A DNA stretch of 64,000 bases from Roseibium sediminicola (lineage in GTDB: Bacteria; Pseudomonadota; Alphaproteobacteria; Rhizobiales; Stappiaceae), in NCBI RefSeq assembly GCF_023156505.1, contig NZ_JALNMJ010000008.1, positions 124,001 through 188,000 of the forward strand, written 5' to 3'. The notes beneath the pieces were generated by a model, which was not told the origin of the DNA, searched no databases, and saw nothing but the letters and a program-made list of their open reading frames with translations. Shown one piece after another: positions 7,866-17,313 of the stretch (its first letter is position 1; every line of letters begins with the position of its first letter). A program made the translations under genes and the position numbers.

Positions 7866-8507
7866 CTATTCGGTTTCCGGAAACGGATGGGCTTCCAGGA
7901 TCGTGTTGGCGTGTGCGATGAGAGATGAAATCTCCGTGTCGGATTGCCAGATGGCGTCCTTCAGGGCGACAAAATCCGCACCGGTCGCGGCGACATCGCC
8001 GAGCGTGTCGAGACAGTTGCCGGCCATCGCGACACAAGGGGTTTCGAACAGTTCCGCCCACCAGGACGCATTGCGCAGCGTCTTGTCATGGGCGCAGTCC
8101 TTCTCGGCAAGGTCCAGCTTGCCGAAAAAGAGATAGTCGACCCCGGTCTCGGCCCATTCCATGGAGTCATGTTTCAGCTTGGTGCCGCCCGTGCCGACGA
8201 TGCGGTCGGGCTGGAAGCTTTCGACTGCCAGCTTGAGGTCTTCCAGAGACGTGTCGACATGAACGCCATCCGCGCCGCTGCGACCCGCCGCCTGGGTGTC
8301 CCGATAGACGATGGCGGCCGCGCCGCCCGCCTGGATGATGGGGACCAGCACGTCGGCGGTCGCCTGGACGTCCTTGGTGCCGGCGCCGGGCATGTAGATC
8401 AGCACGCAAGCGATGTCGCCGCCCCTAAAGGCCTGCTGCAGCTTCTGGGCGATGTCGGCCGTGTCAAACGCCGGGGGCGTCACGAGAAAGAGGCGGGGGC
8501 GGTTCAC
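7866..8507 (-). CDS. ThiE-like (thiamine phosphate synthase fold) protein
   Basis: A 213-aa TIM-barrel protein of the thiamine-phosphate synthase/TenI superfamily. Family-like pieces are LFLVTPP at the N terminus, SGADGVHVDT in the middle, YLFFGKL and CVAMAGNCLDTLGDVAATGADF. The pyrimidine-diphosphate-binding Q-x-R-x-K region expected near residue 30 of ThiE is replaced by RGGDIACVLIYMP, so classical ThiE activity is doubtful. It starts with GTG at 8507 after AGGA. It lies between fba and the Sel1 protein, away from the TPP-regulated genes at 47 kb. Confidence 0.78.
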   Translation of the reverse strand: MNRPRLFLVTPPAFDTADIAQKLQQAFRGGDIACVLIYMPGAGTKDVQATADVLVPIIQAGGAAAIVYRDTQAAGRSGADGVHVDTSLEDLKLAVESFQPDRIVGTGGTKLKHDSMEWAETGVDYLFFGKLDLAEKDCAHDKTLRNASWWAELFETPCVAMAGNCLDTLGDVAATGADFVALKDAIWQSDTEISSLIAHANTILEAHPFPETE

Positions 8508-8563
8508 GTCGTCGGTCCTGATTGATCTCTTCGGTCTAAGCGGTTCTTGTCCCTAAAGACGGC

Positions 8564-8590
8564 GAAAGAGGGACGCAAGGCCCCTCTTTC
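8564..8590 (-). terminator. Hairpin downstream of fba
   Basis: Perfect 9-bp inverted repeat (GAAAGAGGG / CCCTCTTTC) with a 9-nt loop, 50 bp after the fba stop codon on the same strand. No U-run follows, so it may be a processing or attenuation hairpin rather than a classic intrinsic terminator. Confidence 0.5.
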
Positions 8591-8639
8591 AACAAAGTGA
8601 CTGAAACCGGACCCGCGATCAACGCCGCGGCGGTGCCGA

Positions 8640-9707
8640 TCAGGCGGTTTTCGGATCCAGCTCGCCGGCCTGGTAGCGTGCGGCCATGTCGGCCAGGGTC
8701 GCGATTTTCTTGATCTTGGATGCCTGGCCGGCCGTGTTGAACGCCTCAAGACGGGCGCCGCAGAGCTTTTCCATCGCGTCGCGCGCAGGCTTCAGATATT
8801 TTCGCGGATCGAATTCGCCCGGATTCTCGGAAAGGATCCGACGGATCTGGCCGGTCATGGCCATGCGGTTGTCGGTGTCGATATTGACCTTGCGCACGCC
8901 GTTCTTGATGCCGCGCTGGATTTCCTCGACCGGCACACCCCAGGTCTGCGGCATTTCTCCGCCATACTGGTTGATGATGTCCTGCAGATCCTGCGGCACC
9001 GAGGAAGAGCCGTGCATGACCAGATGGGTGTCCGGCAGGCGACGGTGAATTTCCTCGATCACGTTCATTGCGAGGATCTCGCCATCCGGCTGACGGGTGA
9101 ACTTGTAAGCGCCGTGGCTGGTGCCCATGGCGATGGCAAGCGCATCGACCTTGGTTTCCTTGACGAACTTGACGGCCTCTTCCGGATCGGTGAGCAGCTG
9201 GTCGTGGCTGAGCTTGCCTTCCGCGCCATGGCCGTCTTCCTTGTCGCCCATGCCGGTTTCCAGCGAGCCGAGCACGCCGAGTTCGCCTTCGACGGAGATG
9301 CCGCCGAGATGGGCCATGTCGGTCACGGTCTTGGTGACGCCGACATTATATGCCCAGTCGGCCGGGGTCTTGCCGTCGGCTTCGAGCGAGCCGTCCATCA
9401 TCACCGAGGTGAAGCCGGCCTGGATCGCGGTCATGCAGGTTTGCGGCGCGTTGCCGTGATCCAGATGGACGCAGACCGGAATATGCGGGTAGATCTCGAC
9501 CACCGCATCCATCATGTGCTTCAGCATGACGTCATGGGCATAGGCGCGGGCGCCGCGCGACGCCTGGATGATCACGGGAGAATCGGTTCGATCCGCTGCC
9601 GCCATGATGGCCAGTGCCTGCTCCATGTTGTTGATGTTGAACGCCGGAACGCCGTAATCGTGTTCGGCGGCATGGTCTAGAAGCTGGCGGAGGGTAATGC
9701 GTGCCAT
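8640..9707 (-). CDS. fba: Class II fructose-bisphosphate aldolase
   Basis: A 355-aa Zn2+-dependent aldolase that interconverts fructose-1,6-bisphosphate with DHAP and GAP; of the longer CbbA type. Active-site motifs visible are [10 protein letters not shown], the zinc-ligand stretch [45 protein letters not shown] and the phosphate-binding [17 protein letters not shown] codon lies directly before the ATG; the ATG at 9707 has GGGAG at good spacing. It shares strand and order with pgk, gap and tkt upstream, a glycolytic/pentose cluster. Confidence 0.96.
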   Translation of the reverse strand: MARITLRQLLDHAAEHDYGVPAFNINNMEQALAIMAAADRTDSPVIIQASRGARAYAHDVMLKHMMDAVVEIYPHIPVCVHLDHGNAPQTCMTAIQAGFTSVMMDGSLEADGKTPADWAYNVGVTKTVTDMAHLGGISVEGELGVLGSLETGMGDKEDGHGAEGKLSHDQLLTDPEEAVKFVKETKVDALAIAMGTSHGAYKFTRQPDGEILAMNVIEEIHRRLPDTHLVMHGSSSVPQDLQDIINQYGGEMPQTWGVPVEEIQRGIKNGVRKVNIDTDNRMAMTGQIRRILSENPGEFDPRKYLKPARDAMEKLCGARLEAFNTAGQASKIKKIATLADMAARYQAGELDPKTA

Positions 9708-9900
9708 CAAGTATCTCCCGAAGGTCCGGATCCTGTCGCGTGAAGCGTATCAGGGTGAACGCTATCAAAATTTCACGTCACCACTGTTGCGGTGCGTCAA
9801 TCCCCGGTGGTTCTAACAAGATTTTCCGGTAGGGAAAGAGGCTCGCGACCGCTTAAATCAATTTAAATACAGGGACCTGCCCGAAAAGAACCAAGCTTAT

Positions 9901-9921
9901 TTAATTCGATATTCGAATTAA
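9901..9921. promoter_or_regulatory. Palindromic operator candidate upstream of fba
   Basis: Perfect 9+9 inverted repeat TTAATTCGA-TAT-TCGAATTAA, AT-rich in an otherwise GC-rich region, about 195 bp upstream of the fba start. A second smaller repeat (TTAAAT/ATTTAA) lies 45 bp away. The symmetry suits a dimeric helix-turn-helix regulator. The regulator is unknown. Confidence 0.45.
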
Positions 9922-9949
9922 TTGAAAGGCGTATGTGTCCACAGGACCG

Positions 9950-10321
9950 TTACTGAACCGGCGAACTGATGTCGACAAAGGTGCCTGCCGGATCCCGCAG
10001 GATCATGCGTCTCTGGCCGTAGGCCATGTCGCGCGGGGCTTCGACGATGACCGCGTTGAGGGTGCGGGCGCGCTCGTAGACGGCGTCGCAATCGGCGACG
10101 ACAAAGGTGAGGATGACCCCGGCCGGCGCCTTCTGGGCGCGAGCCGGGACGATGTCGCTGGTCTGGTTGAGGATGCCGAGTTCAAGCCCCGGCGTCTCGG
10201 GATCGACCAGATTGACGAACCAATCGGAGGAAAACTGCGGCGTCAGGCCAAGCAGCTGTTGGTAGAAGGCCGCTGTCGCGGCGACCTCCTCGGTCAGGAT
10301 GTTGGTGAACTGACGCAGCAT
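9950..10321 (-). CDS. VOC (glyoxalase/dioxygenase-fold) family protein
   Basis: A 123-aa single vicinal-oxygen-chelate domain protein starting MLRQFTNILTEEVAATAAFY, with the second half-module beginning GVILTFVVADCDAVYERA and ending FVDISSPVQ. The open frame runs upstream into pgk, but the ATG at 10321 has a GGGAGG ribosome site. It begins 19 bp after the pgk stop codon, so it is probably transcribed with pgk. Family functions include glyoxalase and antibiotic-binding roles, and the substrate cannot be assigned. Confidence 0.82.
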   Translation of the reverse strand: MLRQFTNILTEEVAATAAFYQQLLGLTPQFSSDWFVNLVDPETPGLELGILNQTSDIVPARAQKAPAGVILTFVVADCDAVYERARTLNAVIVEAPRDMAYGQRRMILRDPAGTFVDISSPVQ

Positions 10322-10340
10322 ATCCGCCTCCCGGTGCCAA

Positions 10341-11534
10341 TCAGGCGTCGAGTGCCTGGACGCCCGGAAGCGCCTTGCCTTCGAGCCATTCCAGGAAAGC
10401 CCCGCCCGCGGTCGAGACATAGGAGAAGTCGTCGGCCGCGCCCGCGTGGTTGAGCGCGGCAACGGTGTCGCCGCCGCCGGCCACGGAGTTCAGCTTGCCC
10501 GCTTTTGTGTTTGCCGCGGCGTGCTTGGCAGCGGCGACGGTTGCCGTGTCAAAAGGCGCGATCTCGAAGGCACCGAGCGGGCCGTTCCAGACCAGGGTTT
10601 TGGCGGCGTCGATCTTGCCTTTTACGGTTTCAATGGAGGCGGCGCCGACATCGAGGATCATGCCGTCTGCGGGGATGGCATCGAGCGCAACGGTTTCATT
10701 GTCCGCGCCGGCCTTGAATTCCTTCGCGACGACGGCGTCCGCCGGAAGCACGATCTCGCAGCCGGCCTTGTCGGCAGCGGCCATGATCTTTTTCGCGGTG
10801 TCGGCCAGGTCGTGTTCGCACAGGGACTTGCCGACATTGACGCCCTGGGCCGCCAGGAACGTGTTGGCCATGCCGCCGCCGATCACCAGCATGTCGACCC
10901 TGGAGACAAGATTTTCCAGAAGGTCGATCTTGGAGGACACCTTGGCGCCGCCGACCACGGCGAGCACGGGGCGGACCGGTTCGCCGAGGGCGGAGCCGAG
11001 CGCTTCCAGCTCGGCCTGCATCGTGCGGCCGGCATAGGCGGGCAGCAATCTGGCGATGCCTTCGGTGGAACCATGAGCGCGGTGCGCGGCGGAAAAGGCG
11101 TCATTGACGTAGATGTCGCCATTGGCGGCAAGCGCCTTGGCGAAATCCGGGTCGTTCTTTTCCTCGCCCGCATGGTAGCGGGTATTTTCCAGGAGCAGGA
11201 CCTCGCCGTCGGAAAGTTCGTTGACCGCATCTTCCGCAAGCGGGCCGATGCAGTCATCGGCGAAGACGACCGGCTTGCCGAGCAGGGCGGACACTGCCGG
11301 GGCGACCGGGGCCAGCGACATGTCGGCGACCCGCTCGCCTTTCGGCCGGCCGAAATGAGCCAGCAGGACGACCTTGGCGCCCTTGTCGGAGAGTTCCCGG
11401 ATGGTCGGCAGGACGCGCTCGATGCGGGTTGTGTCGGTGACCTTGCCGCCATCCATCGGCACGTTCAGGTCCACACGGACCAGAACGCGCTTGCCGGCAA
11501 TGTCAGTCAGGTCGTTGAGAGTTTTGAAAGCCAT
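10341..11534 (-). CDS. pgk: Phosphoglycerate kinase
   Basis: A 397-aa ATP-generating kinase converting 1,3-bisphosphoglycerate to 3-phosphoglycerate. Signature [15 protein letters not shown] near the N terminus, [42 protein letters not shown] and the C-terminal [16 protein letters not shown] nucleotide-binding motif are all present. Full length. AGGTG precedes the ATG at 11534. It lies between a LysE-family gene upstream and the VOC gene downstream. Confidence 0.97.
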   Translation of the reverse strand: MAFKTLNDLTDIAGKRVLVRVDLNVPMDGGKVTDTTRIERVLPTIRELSDKGAKVVLLAHFGRPKGERVADMSLAPVAPAVSALLGKPVVFADDCIGPLAEDAVNELSDGEVLLLENTRYHAGEEKNDPDFAKALAANGDIYVNDAFSAAHRAHGSTEGIARLLPAYAGRTMQAELEALGSALGEPVRPVLAVVGGAKVSSKIDLLENLVSRVDMLVIGGGMANTFLAAQGVNVGKSLCEHDLADTAKKIMAAADKAGCEIVLPADAVVAKEFKAGADNETVALDAIPADGMILDVGAASIETVKGKIDAAKTLVWNGPLGAFEIAPFDTATVAAAKHAAANTKAGKLNSVAGGGDTVAALNHAGAADDFSYVSTAGGAFLEWLEGKALPGVQALDA

Positions 11535-11550
11535 GGAAGAACACCTGTCG

Positions 11551-12174
11551 TCAGGGGCGGGTCGAATTGGTGGTGACGGCGATGCCGATGCCGAACAGCG
11601 TCAGCAGCACACCGAAAGAGCGCTCCATCCAGAGTTTGGCGCGCATGAACTGCAGCCGGACGGCCGGCAAGGTGAAAAACATCGTGACCAGAACGAACCA
11701 CAGAAAGACGCCGCCGGCCATGATCACACCATAGCCGATCTGGGTCCAGAGCGGCGTCGCCGGAGAGGTGACCTGCAGGAACACACTGAGCGCGAACATG
11801 GTCGCCTTCGGATTGGTCACGTTGGTGAGGAAACCCCAGCGCAGCGCCTTGAGCGGCGGCATGCCGGTCAGGGCGTCGCCGGACGGCATCTCCTTCGACG
11901 CCGTCCGGTACATGGTCACGCCGAGGAAAATCAGGTAGGCGGCGCCGATCAGCTTCAGCGCGTTGAAGAGCAGGATCGACTGGGAGACGATCAGGCCGAT
12001 GCCGGCCAGCGCGTAGGTCACATGGACACCGAGCGCCAGGGCAATGCCGAGCGCGGTCATGATGCCGGCGAGGCGTCCGCCGATCAGCGCGTTGCGCAGC
12101 ACGACAGCGAAATCGGGACCCGGGACGATGGCGACCACAACGGTCAGCGAAATGACGGTGAGAAGTTCGAGCAC
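11551..12174 (-). CDS. LysE/RhtB family exporter
   Basis: A 207-aa inner-membrane transporter with about six hydrophobic helices. The family signature is seen in [19 protein letters not shown] near the N terminus and in [12 protein letters not shown] and [19 protein letters not shown] later. Members export amino acids or small metabolites. It starts with GTG at 12174 after GGAG. It ends 16 bp before pgk, which suggests co-transcription, although no metabolic link is evident. Substrate unknown. Confidence 0.9.
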   Translation of the reverse strand: MLELLTVISLTVVVAIVPGPDFAVVLRNALIGGRLAGIMTALGIALALGVHVTYALAGIGLIVSQSILLFNALKLIGAAYLIFLGVTMYRTASKEMPSGDALTGMPPLKALRWGFLTNVTNPKATMFALSVFLQVTSPATPLWTQIGYGVIMAGGVFLWFVLVTMFFTLPAVRLQFMRAKLWMERSFGVLLTLFGIGIAVTTNSTRP

Positions 12175-12218
12175 GTAAACTCCACGGCTTAGGAAATGCG
12201 GGAACGGAAGGCGAGGGC

Positions 12219-12386
12219 TTAATGGTCGGATGGCGTTTCGAGGTTTATCGTTTCAGCCTTGATGGCGTTAACATCGGGCTGCCAACGATGGTGCGACTTA
12301 TTGTGGCGTTCCTTCGAGCGGTCCAGAACGTAGAAGCCCACCCCGACGAGGATCACGAGAGGAATGAGAACAGCGAATGAGGTCAT
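12219..12386 (-). CDS. Small single-span membrane protein (55 aa)
   Basis: A 55-codon ORF from the ATG at 12386. The first ~20 residues form one membrane helix (FAVLIPLVILVGVGFYVLD) followed by a basic, His-containing region (RSKERHNKSHHRWQP) and a polar tail. A purine-rich GAGAAG lies upstream. It begins 21 bp after a second single-span small protein (12408-12596) on the same strand, so the two probably form a micro-operon. No known family is recognised. Confidence 0.55.
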   Translation of the reverse strand: MTSFAVLIPLVILVGVGFYVLDRSKERHNKSHHRWQPDVNAIKAETINLETPSDH

Positions 12387-12407
12387 TGCCAGCTTCTTCT
12401 CATCGGT

Positions 12408-12596
12408 TCATGTCTTTCCGGCCCGCTTTTCCCGGTGCGTGAAAGCCTCGGTTGGGGGCTCGCCGAGATCCGGTTCCCAGTCCTGATCGGACGGGATCCG
12501 TTGCTGTTCCTCAGAAAGATCGGCCCTGTAGAAGTAAAAGCCGACAAGGCATCCCACGGCGAACAACGACCCGATAATGACCAAAAGAGCGGTCAT
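12408..12596 (-). CDS. Small single-span membrane protein (62 aa)
   Basis: A 62-aa protein with one N-terminal membrane helix (LLVIIGSLFAVGCLVGFYFY) and an acidic, Pro-rich cytoplasmic or periplasmic tail (QDWEPDLGEPPTEAF). A strong GGAGG ribosome site lies 8 bases before the ATG at 12596, which supports real translation. It precedes the 55-aa membrane protein by 21 bp. Function unknown. Confidence 0.65.
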   Translation of the reverse strand: MTALLVIIGSLFAVGCLVGFYFYRADLSEEQQRIPSDQDWEPDLGEPPTEAFTHREKRAGKT

Positions 12597-12719
12597 GGCA
12601 GTGCCTCCGAAATTGAACCGCGCTCAGGGGCAGGACCCTGGCATCACAAGTTTAGCGGAGGTCAGCCTGAAATGATATCTGGCCGTTGAATTCGAGACAG
12701 GTTCAGCGGTGAGGCCGGG

Positions 12720-12748
12720 AAAAGACGCCGGACCGGGGCCGGCGTCTT
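12720..12748 (-). terminator. Intrinsic terminator of gap
   Basis: Perfect 10-bp stem AAGACGCCGG / CCGGCGTCTT with a 7-nt loop, 12 bp after the gap stop codon. On the minus strand it is followed by a UUUU run. Confidence 0.75.
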
Positions 12749-12760
12749 CAGAAGTCTTGT

Positions 12761-13771
12761 TTAGATCAGCTTCGCCATTGCGATGGCCGTGTCGGCCATG
12801 CGGTTGGAGAAGCCCCATTCGTTGTCGTACCAGGACAGGATGCGCACGAAGGTGCCGTCCATGACCTTGGTCTGGTCCGTGTGGAAGACCGAGGAATGGC
12901 TGTCATGGTTGAAGTCCATGGAAACCAGCTTTTCGTCGGTGTAGCCGAGGATGCCCTTCAGCTTGCCGTTGGCGGCGGCGCGGATGGCGTCGTTGATTTC
13001 CTCAACGGTGGTTGCGCGCTTGGCGATGAAGTTGAGGTCGACCACGGACACGTTCGGGGTCGGAACGCGGATGGCGACGCCGTCCATCTTGCCTGCTAGG
13101 TCCGGCAGCACCAGGCCGACGGCCTTGGCGGCGCCGGTGGAGGTCGGGATCATCGACATGGCCGCGGCGCGGGCGCGGTAGAGATCCTTGTGCATGGTGT
13201 CCAGGGTCGGCTGGTCACCGGTATAGGAATGGATCGTGGTCATGAAGCCTTTTTCGATGCCGACAGTCTCGTTGAGAACATAGGCAACCGGGGACAGGCA
13301 GTTGGTGGTGCAGGAGGCGTTGGAGACGACCAGATCGTCCGCTGTCAGCGCATCGTGGTTGACGCCATAGACGATGGTCTTGTCGGCGCCGTCCGCCGGT
13401 GCGGAGACGAGCACTCGCTTGGCGCCGGCTTCCAGGTGCGCCACCGCCTTTTCCTTGGCGGTGAAGATGCCGGTGCATTCCATCGCGATTTCAACGCCGA
13501 GCTCGCCCCAGGGCAGGTCCTTCGGGTCGCGGATCGCGGTCACCTTGATCGGCTTGCCGCCACCCACGGAAATGGTGTCGCCGTCAACGGTGACTTCTGC
13601 CGGGAACCGGCCGTGCACGCTGTCATAGCGCAGCAGATGGGCGTTGGTCTCGACCGGGCCGAGATCGTTGATTGCAACGACTTCAATGTCGGTGCGGCCG
13701 GATTCGACGATGGCGCGCAGCACGTTGCGGCCGATGCGTCCAAATCCGTTGATTGCTACCTTGGTTACCAT
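12761..13771 (-). CDS. gap: Type I glyceraldehyde-3-phosphate dehydrogenase
   Basis: A 336-aa enzyme oxidising GAP to 1,3-bisphosphoglycerate. The Rossmann start is [12 protein letters not shown], the catalytic Cys lies in [10 protein letters not shown], and the family blocks [18 protein letters not shown] and [11 protein letters not shown] are present. The ATG at 13771 has GGGAG upstream; five further upstream codons are open but unlikely. It sits between tkt and the small membrane-protein pair. A terminator follows directly. Confidence 0.97.
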   Translation of the reverse strand: MVTKVAINGFGRIGRNVLRAIVESGRTDIEVVAINDLGPVETNAHLLRYDSVHGRFPAEVTVDGDTISVGGGKPIKVTAIRDPKDLPWGELGVEIAMECTGIFTAKEKAVAHLEAGAKRVLVSAPADGADKTIVYGVNHDALTADDLVVSNASCTTNCLSPVAYVLNETVGIEKGFMTTIHSYTGDQPTLDTMHKDLYRARAAAMSMIPTSTGAAKAVGLVLPDLAGKMDGVAIRVPTPNVSVVDLNFIAKRATTVEEINDAIRAAANGKLKGILGYTDEKLVSMDFNHDSHSSVFHTDQTKVMDGTFVRILSWYDNEWGFSNRMADTAIAMAKLI

Positions 13772-13869
13772 AATCCACTCCCGCAATCTTCAGTTTGCCT
13801 CACACGAGGCTAAACCGATTTAAAAACCACATCTAGTGGTCGCTTGATGAGCACATTTGTGCCCGAAGG

Positions 13870-13902
13870 CCCGGCACCATAGGAGGAAGTCTTGGTGCCG
13901 GG
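13870..13902 (-). terminator. Strong hairpin between tkt and gap
   Basis: Perfect 10-bp stem CCCGGCACCA / TGGTGCCGGG with a 13-nt loop, 12 bp after the tkt stop codon. No U-run follows on the minus strand. It may terminate tkt transcription partially or protect the tkt 3' end by stopping exonucleases. Confidence 0.55.
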
Positions 13903-13914
13903 AATTGATTTCGA

Positions 13915-15903
13915 TTAAGCGCCGAGCTTTTCCTTGGCGGCTGCGACAACGGCTTCCTTGGTGATGCCGAAATGCTCGTAGAGCTGCTTGTAGGGGGCGC
14001 TTGCGCCGAAGCCGGTCATGCCGACAAACACGCCGTCGTTGCCGATGAAGCGGTCCCAACCCATGCGGATACCGGCTTCAACGGCAATCTTGACCGGGCT
14101 GGTGCCGATCACGGCAGCCTTGTAGTCGTCGGACTGGGCTTCGAAGAGCTCGAAGGACGGGACGGAGACGACACGGGCGGCGATGCCGGCTTCGGTCAGT
14201 TCCTTATGGGCGTCCGCGGCAATTTCGACTTCCGAACCGGAGGCGAAGATCGTTACCGCGGCATCGTCTTCGCTGTCGATCAAGACATAGGCACCCCTGG
14301 CGCAGAAATTGTCTTCCTCGAAGGTCTTGCGCAGGGACGGCAGGTTCTGGCGGGTGAGCGCCAGCACGGACGGACCGTTGCGGTTTTCCAGCGACAGCTG
14401 CCAGCATTCCAGCGTCTCTGTGATGTCGGCCGGACGGAAGAAGTTCAGGTTCGGGATCGCGCGCAGAGCGGCGAAATGTTCCACCGGCTGGTGGGTCGGG
14501 CCGTCCTCGCCAAGACCGATGGAATCGTGGGTCATGACGTGAATGACGCGCTGGCCCATCAGGGCGGCGAGGCGGATCGACGGACGGCAGTAATCGGAGA
14601 AGATCAGGAAGCCGCCGGAGTACGGTACAAGACCGCCATGCAGGGCGATGCCGTTCATGGCCGCGGCCATGCCGTGTTCGCGAATGCCGTAATGGATGTA
14701 GCGGCCGGAGAAATCGTCCGGGGTGACCGGTGCGGTCTGCGCGGTCTTGGTGTTGTTGGAACCGGTCAGGTCGGCGGAGCCGCCGATGGTTTCCGGCACA
14801 ACCTCGTTGATGACACCAAGCACCGCTTCGGAAGCCTTGCGGGTTGCCATGGTCGGCTGCTCTTCGGCCAGCTTCTTCTTGTAGTCCATCATGGCAGCGG
14901 CATAACCGGCCGGCAGGTCGCCGCGGTTGCGGCGTTCGAATTCGGCGCGGGTCTCCGCATCGGCTTCGGCGAAGCGCTTCTGCCAGTCCTTGTGGGCCAA
15001 GGCGGAGCGCAGTCCGGCAATGCGCCAGGCGTCCAGAATGTCGCTCGGAACCTCGAACGGCTCATGAGGCCAGTTGAGGGCGGCACGGGTGCCGGCAATT
15101 TCTTCTGCGCCGAGCGGGGCGCCATGCACCTTGGCGGTGCCGGCCTTGGTCGGGGCGCCGAAACCGATGGTGGTCTTGGCGGCGATCAGGGTCGGGCGGT
15201 CGCTGGCCTGGGCCTGGCGGATCGCGGCGGCAATGGCAACCGGATCGTGGCCGTCGACGCTGAGCGTGTTCCAGCCGGACGCGGCGAAACGGGCCTGCTG
15301 GTCGGTGCTGTCGGTGATCTCGACCTTGCCGTCGATGGAAATGCCGTTGTCGTCCCAGATGACGATCAGCTTGTTCAGCTTCAGGTGGCCGGCAAGCGAG
15401 AGGGCCTCCTGGCTGATGCCTTCCATCAGGCAGCCGTCGCCGGCAAGAACGTAGGTGTAATGGTCGACAAGGTCGCCGCCGAAGCGTGTCGATTGCAGCC
15501 GCTCGGCGATCGCCATGCCGACGGCATTGCCGAGCCCCTGGCCGAGCGGGCCGGTGGTGGTCTCGATGCCGGCGCCGTGGCCGAATTCCGGGTGGCCGGC
15601 CGTGCGCGCGCCGAGCTGGCGGAAATTCTTGATCTCTTCAAGGGAGAAGTCTTCATAGCCGAGCAGGTACAGCAGGCTGTAAAGCAGCATGGAGCCGTGA
15701 CCGGCGGACAGGACAAACCGGTCCCGGTCGGACCAGTTCGGCGCCGTCGGGTCGAATTTCAGGAATTCGGTAAACAGCACCGTTGCGATATCCGCAGCGC
15801 CCATCGGCAGCCCGGGATGACCGGATTTGGCCTGTTCCACGGCATCGATGGCAAGAAAGCGGATCGCATTTGCCATGCGCTGGTGTTTGTCAAGATCGGT
15901 CAT
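13915..15903 (-). CDS. tkt: Transketolase
   Basis: A 662-aa thiamine-diphosphate enzyme of the pentose phosphate pathway that moves two-carbon units between sugar phosphates. Seen: the N-terminal substrate region [15 protein letters not shown], the ThDP motif beginning [13 protein letters not shown], the [13 protein letters not shown] stretch, the pyrimidine-domain Glu in [19 protein letters not shown], and [18 protein letters not shown]. Normal length. The ATG at 15903 follows GGGAAG. It is the first gene of the minus-strand central carbon cluster. Confidence 0.97.
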   Translation of the reverse strand: MTDLDKHQRMANAIRFLAIDAVEQAKSGHPGLPMGAADIATVLFTEFLKFDPTAPNWSDRDRFVLSAGHGSMLLYSLLYLLGYEDFSLEEIKNFRQLGARTAGHPEFGHGAGIETTTGPLGQGLGNAVGMAIAERLQSTRFGGDLVDHYTYVLAGDGCLMEGISQEALSLAGHLKLNKLIVIWDDNGISIDGKVEITDSTDQQARFAASGWNTLSVDGHDPVAIAAAIRQAQASDRPTLIAAKTTIGFGAPTKAGTAKVHGAPLGAEEIAGTRAALNWPHEPFEVPSDILDAWRIAGLRSALAHKDWQKRFAEADAETRAEFERRNRGDLPAGYAAAMMDYKKKLAEEQPTMATRKASEAVLGVINEVVPETIGGSADLTGSNNTKTAQTAPVTPDDFSGRYIHYGIREHGMAAAMNGIALHGGLVPYSGGFLIFSDYCRPSIRLAALMGQRVIHVMTHDSIGLGEDGPTHQPVEHFAALRAIPNLNFFRPADITETLECWQLSLENRNGPSVLALTRQNLPSLRKTFEEDNFCARGAYVLIDSEDDAAVTIFASGSEVEIAADAHKELTEAGIAARVVSVPSFELFEAQSDDYKAAVIGTSPVKIAVEAGIRMGWDRFIGNDGVFVGMTGFGASAPYKQLYEHFGITKEAVVAAAKEKLGA

Positions 15904-16335
15904 CTTCTTCCCGTTGCTTGCTTTGGAGCCCCTTGATCCGAGCAGAACGCTCGTTCAGGTAGATTTGAGGTACGTTGCTCAAAAGTTAACTATCGTCAAT
16001 TTCGATCAGGCGCCAGACAAATATCAGGAACCGCACCCGAGTCAACAAAGCAGCACCCATCACGAAGTCTTCTGTTTGGGGAAGAAAATTTCCGGCCACG
16101 GGTTAGAAGGTTGAGGATTCTGCCAATGGCGGCATTGACTGGGAGAAGTTGCGGTGCCTAAGCTCGACGCCCTGATAAAGATTTGCTTTTTCGCCGTCAT
16201 GCATGCACTGCGGACCACGGTTCTGTTTGCACAAGATTTATGCACGAGACGTCAGGGTGAAAGCGCCAAATCTCCAGTCTGATGCTTGAAAAGGATGGGC
16301 GGGCCGCCGCAAAAACACTTGGGACAACGTAATTA
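15904..16335. other. Divergent intergenic region between tkt and DUF4164 gene
   Basis: A 432-base gap that must hold the tkt promoter (minus) and the promoter of the DUF4164-zapA unit (plus). Apart from a TGCATGCA palindrome near 16200 I see no convincing box, RNA structure or small gene. Confidence 0.5.
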
Positions 16336-16632
16336 ATGGCGGAAATCGACTGCATGGAAAAGACCAGCCTTGCTGATGCGGTAAGACGCCTGGATCAGGC
16401 TGTCGGCCAGCTGGAAACCGCTGTGCAAAGACGCATGGACGCGGACCGGTCCCTCAATGCCATGCAGGACGATTTGCAAAGAATGGGGGAAGACCGCTCC
16501 CAGCTTGCCGCCTCCCTCGATGAAAGCCAAGCCCGCGCCTCACGGCTGGAAGAAGCCAACCGTGATGTTTCGCGACGTCTTGTCTCAGCCATGGAAACCA
16601 TTCGCAGCGTGCTCGACGCGCACGGAGGATAG
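16336..16632 (+). CDS. DUF4164-type coiled-coil protein
   Basis: A 98-aa, almost wholly helical protein with heptad-like spacing (VRRLDQAVGQLETAVQRRMD, DDLQRMGEDRSQLAASLDES). It ends 6 bp before zapA on the same strand. This pairing with zapA is common in Rhizobiales, and a cell-division or ZapA-partner role is inferred only from that position. The ATG at 16336 is used; an in-frame ATG lies at 16354. Neither has a strong Shine-Dalgarno. Confidence 0.75.
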   Translation: MAEIDCMEKTSLADAVRRLDQAVGQLETAVQRRMDADRSLNAMQDDLQRMGEDRSQLAASLDESQARASRLEEANRDVSRRLVSAMETIRSVLDAHGG

Positions 16633-16638
16633 GCGCAC

Positions 16639-17019
16639 ATGGCTCAGATCACGGTCACCATCAACGGCAAATCCTTCCGCATGGCCTGCGACGATGGCGA
16701 GGAAGAGCGTCTCCAGGGGTTGGCCGCCCGCTTCGACGGCTGGATCAACGAATTGCGCGGCGCCTTCGGCGAAATCGGCGACCAGCGCCTGACGGTCATG
16801 GCCGGCATCATGGCCACCGACCAGGTGTCTGAACTCGAACGCAAGGTCGCCCGTCTGGAAGAGGATCTGGCGGAGGCGAAAAAACAGCAGGTCGCCGCCC
16901 TCGACGACATGAGCCAGAACGAGGAAGAGCTTTCAAGGGCCGTCAACACCGCGGCCGCCCGCATCGAAAGCCTCGCCGACAGCCTGTCCAGGAGCCTGAA
17001 GGCGTCGGACGTCTCTTAG
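16639..17019 (+). CDS. zapA: Cell division protein ZapA
   Basis: A 126-aa ZapA, which binds and bundles FtsZ filaments at the division site. It shows the N-terminal domain typical of the family (QITVTINGKSFRMACDDGEE, LQGLAARFDGWINELR, LTVMAGIMATDQ) followed by a coiled-coil dimerisation region. The C terminus is slightly extended. The 6S RNA gene lies just downstream, the classical zapA-ssrS arrangement. Confidence 0.93.
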   Translation: MAQITVTINGKSFRMACDDGEEERLQGLAARFDGWINELRGAFGEIGDQRLTVMAGIMATDQVSELERKVARLEEDLAEAKKQQVAALDDMSQNEEELSRAVNTAAARIESLADSLSRSLKASDVS

Positions 17020-17111
17020 GCATCCAATTTGCTGCCAAGTCTCTTTCGAATTCGTTTGTGACGAAATCCATGCCGCTCTGGTAATTGCGGCAAGGCCGGA
17101 TTATATGCGGT

Positions 17112-17268
17112 ACTTGCGGCTGCCCGATACGTCAGGAACATTATCCCCGGGGCCTTACGCATTCCTTCGGGAGCTGTCCCTGCTCTGGGCCGTGGTCCGT
17201 TGCATACGGCGCCCACCTACATTGTAGGTTCTCCGGGATTGCAGATCCAACGGTCGGGCGGCCGCGCG
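17112..17268 (+). ncRNA. ssrS: 6S RNA
   Basis: 6S RNA mimics an open promoter and inhibits sigma70 RNA polymerase. Position between zapA and the 5-formyl-THF cyclo-ligase gene is diagnostic. A closing stem pairs 17116-17132 (GCGGCTGCCCGATACGT) with 17250-17265. The conserved central region with GGGAGCTGTCCCTGCTC and ACGGCGCCCACCTAC, followed by the TACATTGTAGG hairpin, matches rhizobial 6S RNAs as I remember them. A TTATAT -10-like box at 17101-17106 fits a 5' end near 17112. Ends are estimated to within about 10 nt. Confidence 0.88.
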
Positions 17269-17313
17269 TTCCTTTTTCAGGACGCGGGCCGTAGTGAAAC
17301 ATTTTGAGGGCCC

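Noticed and set aside
13972-15936. Long open frame (654 codons) antisense to tkt
   Set aside because: It mirrors the tkt frame, as expected in GC-rich coding DNA, and the translation shows no domain or ribosome site.
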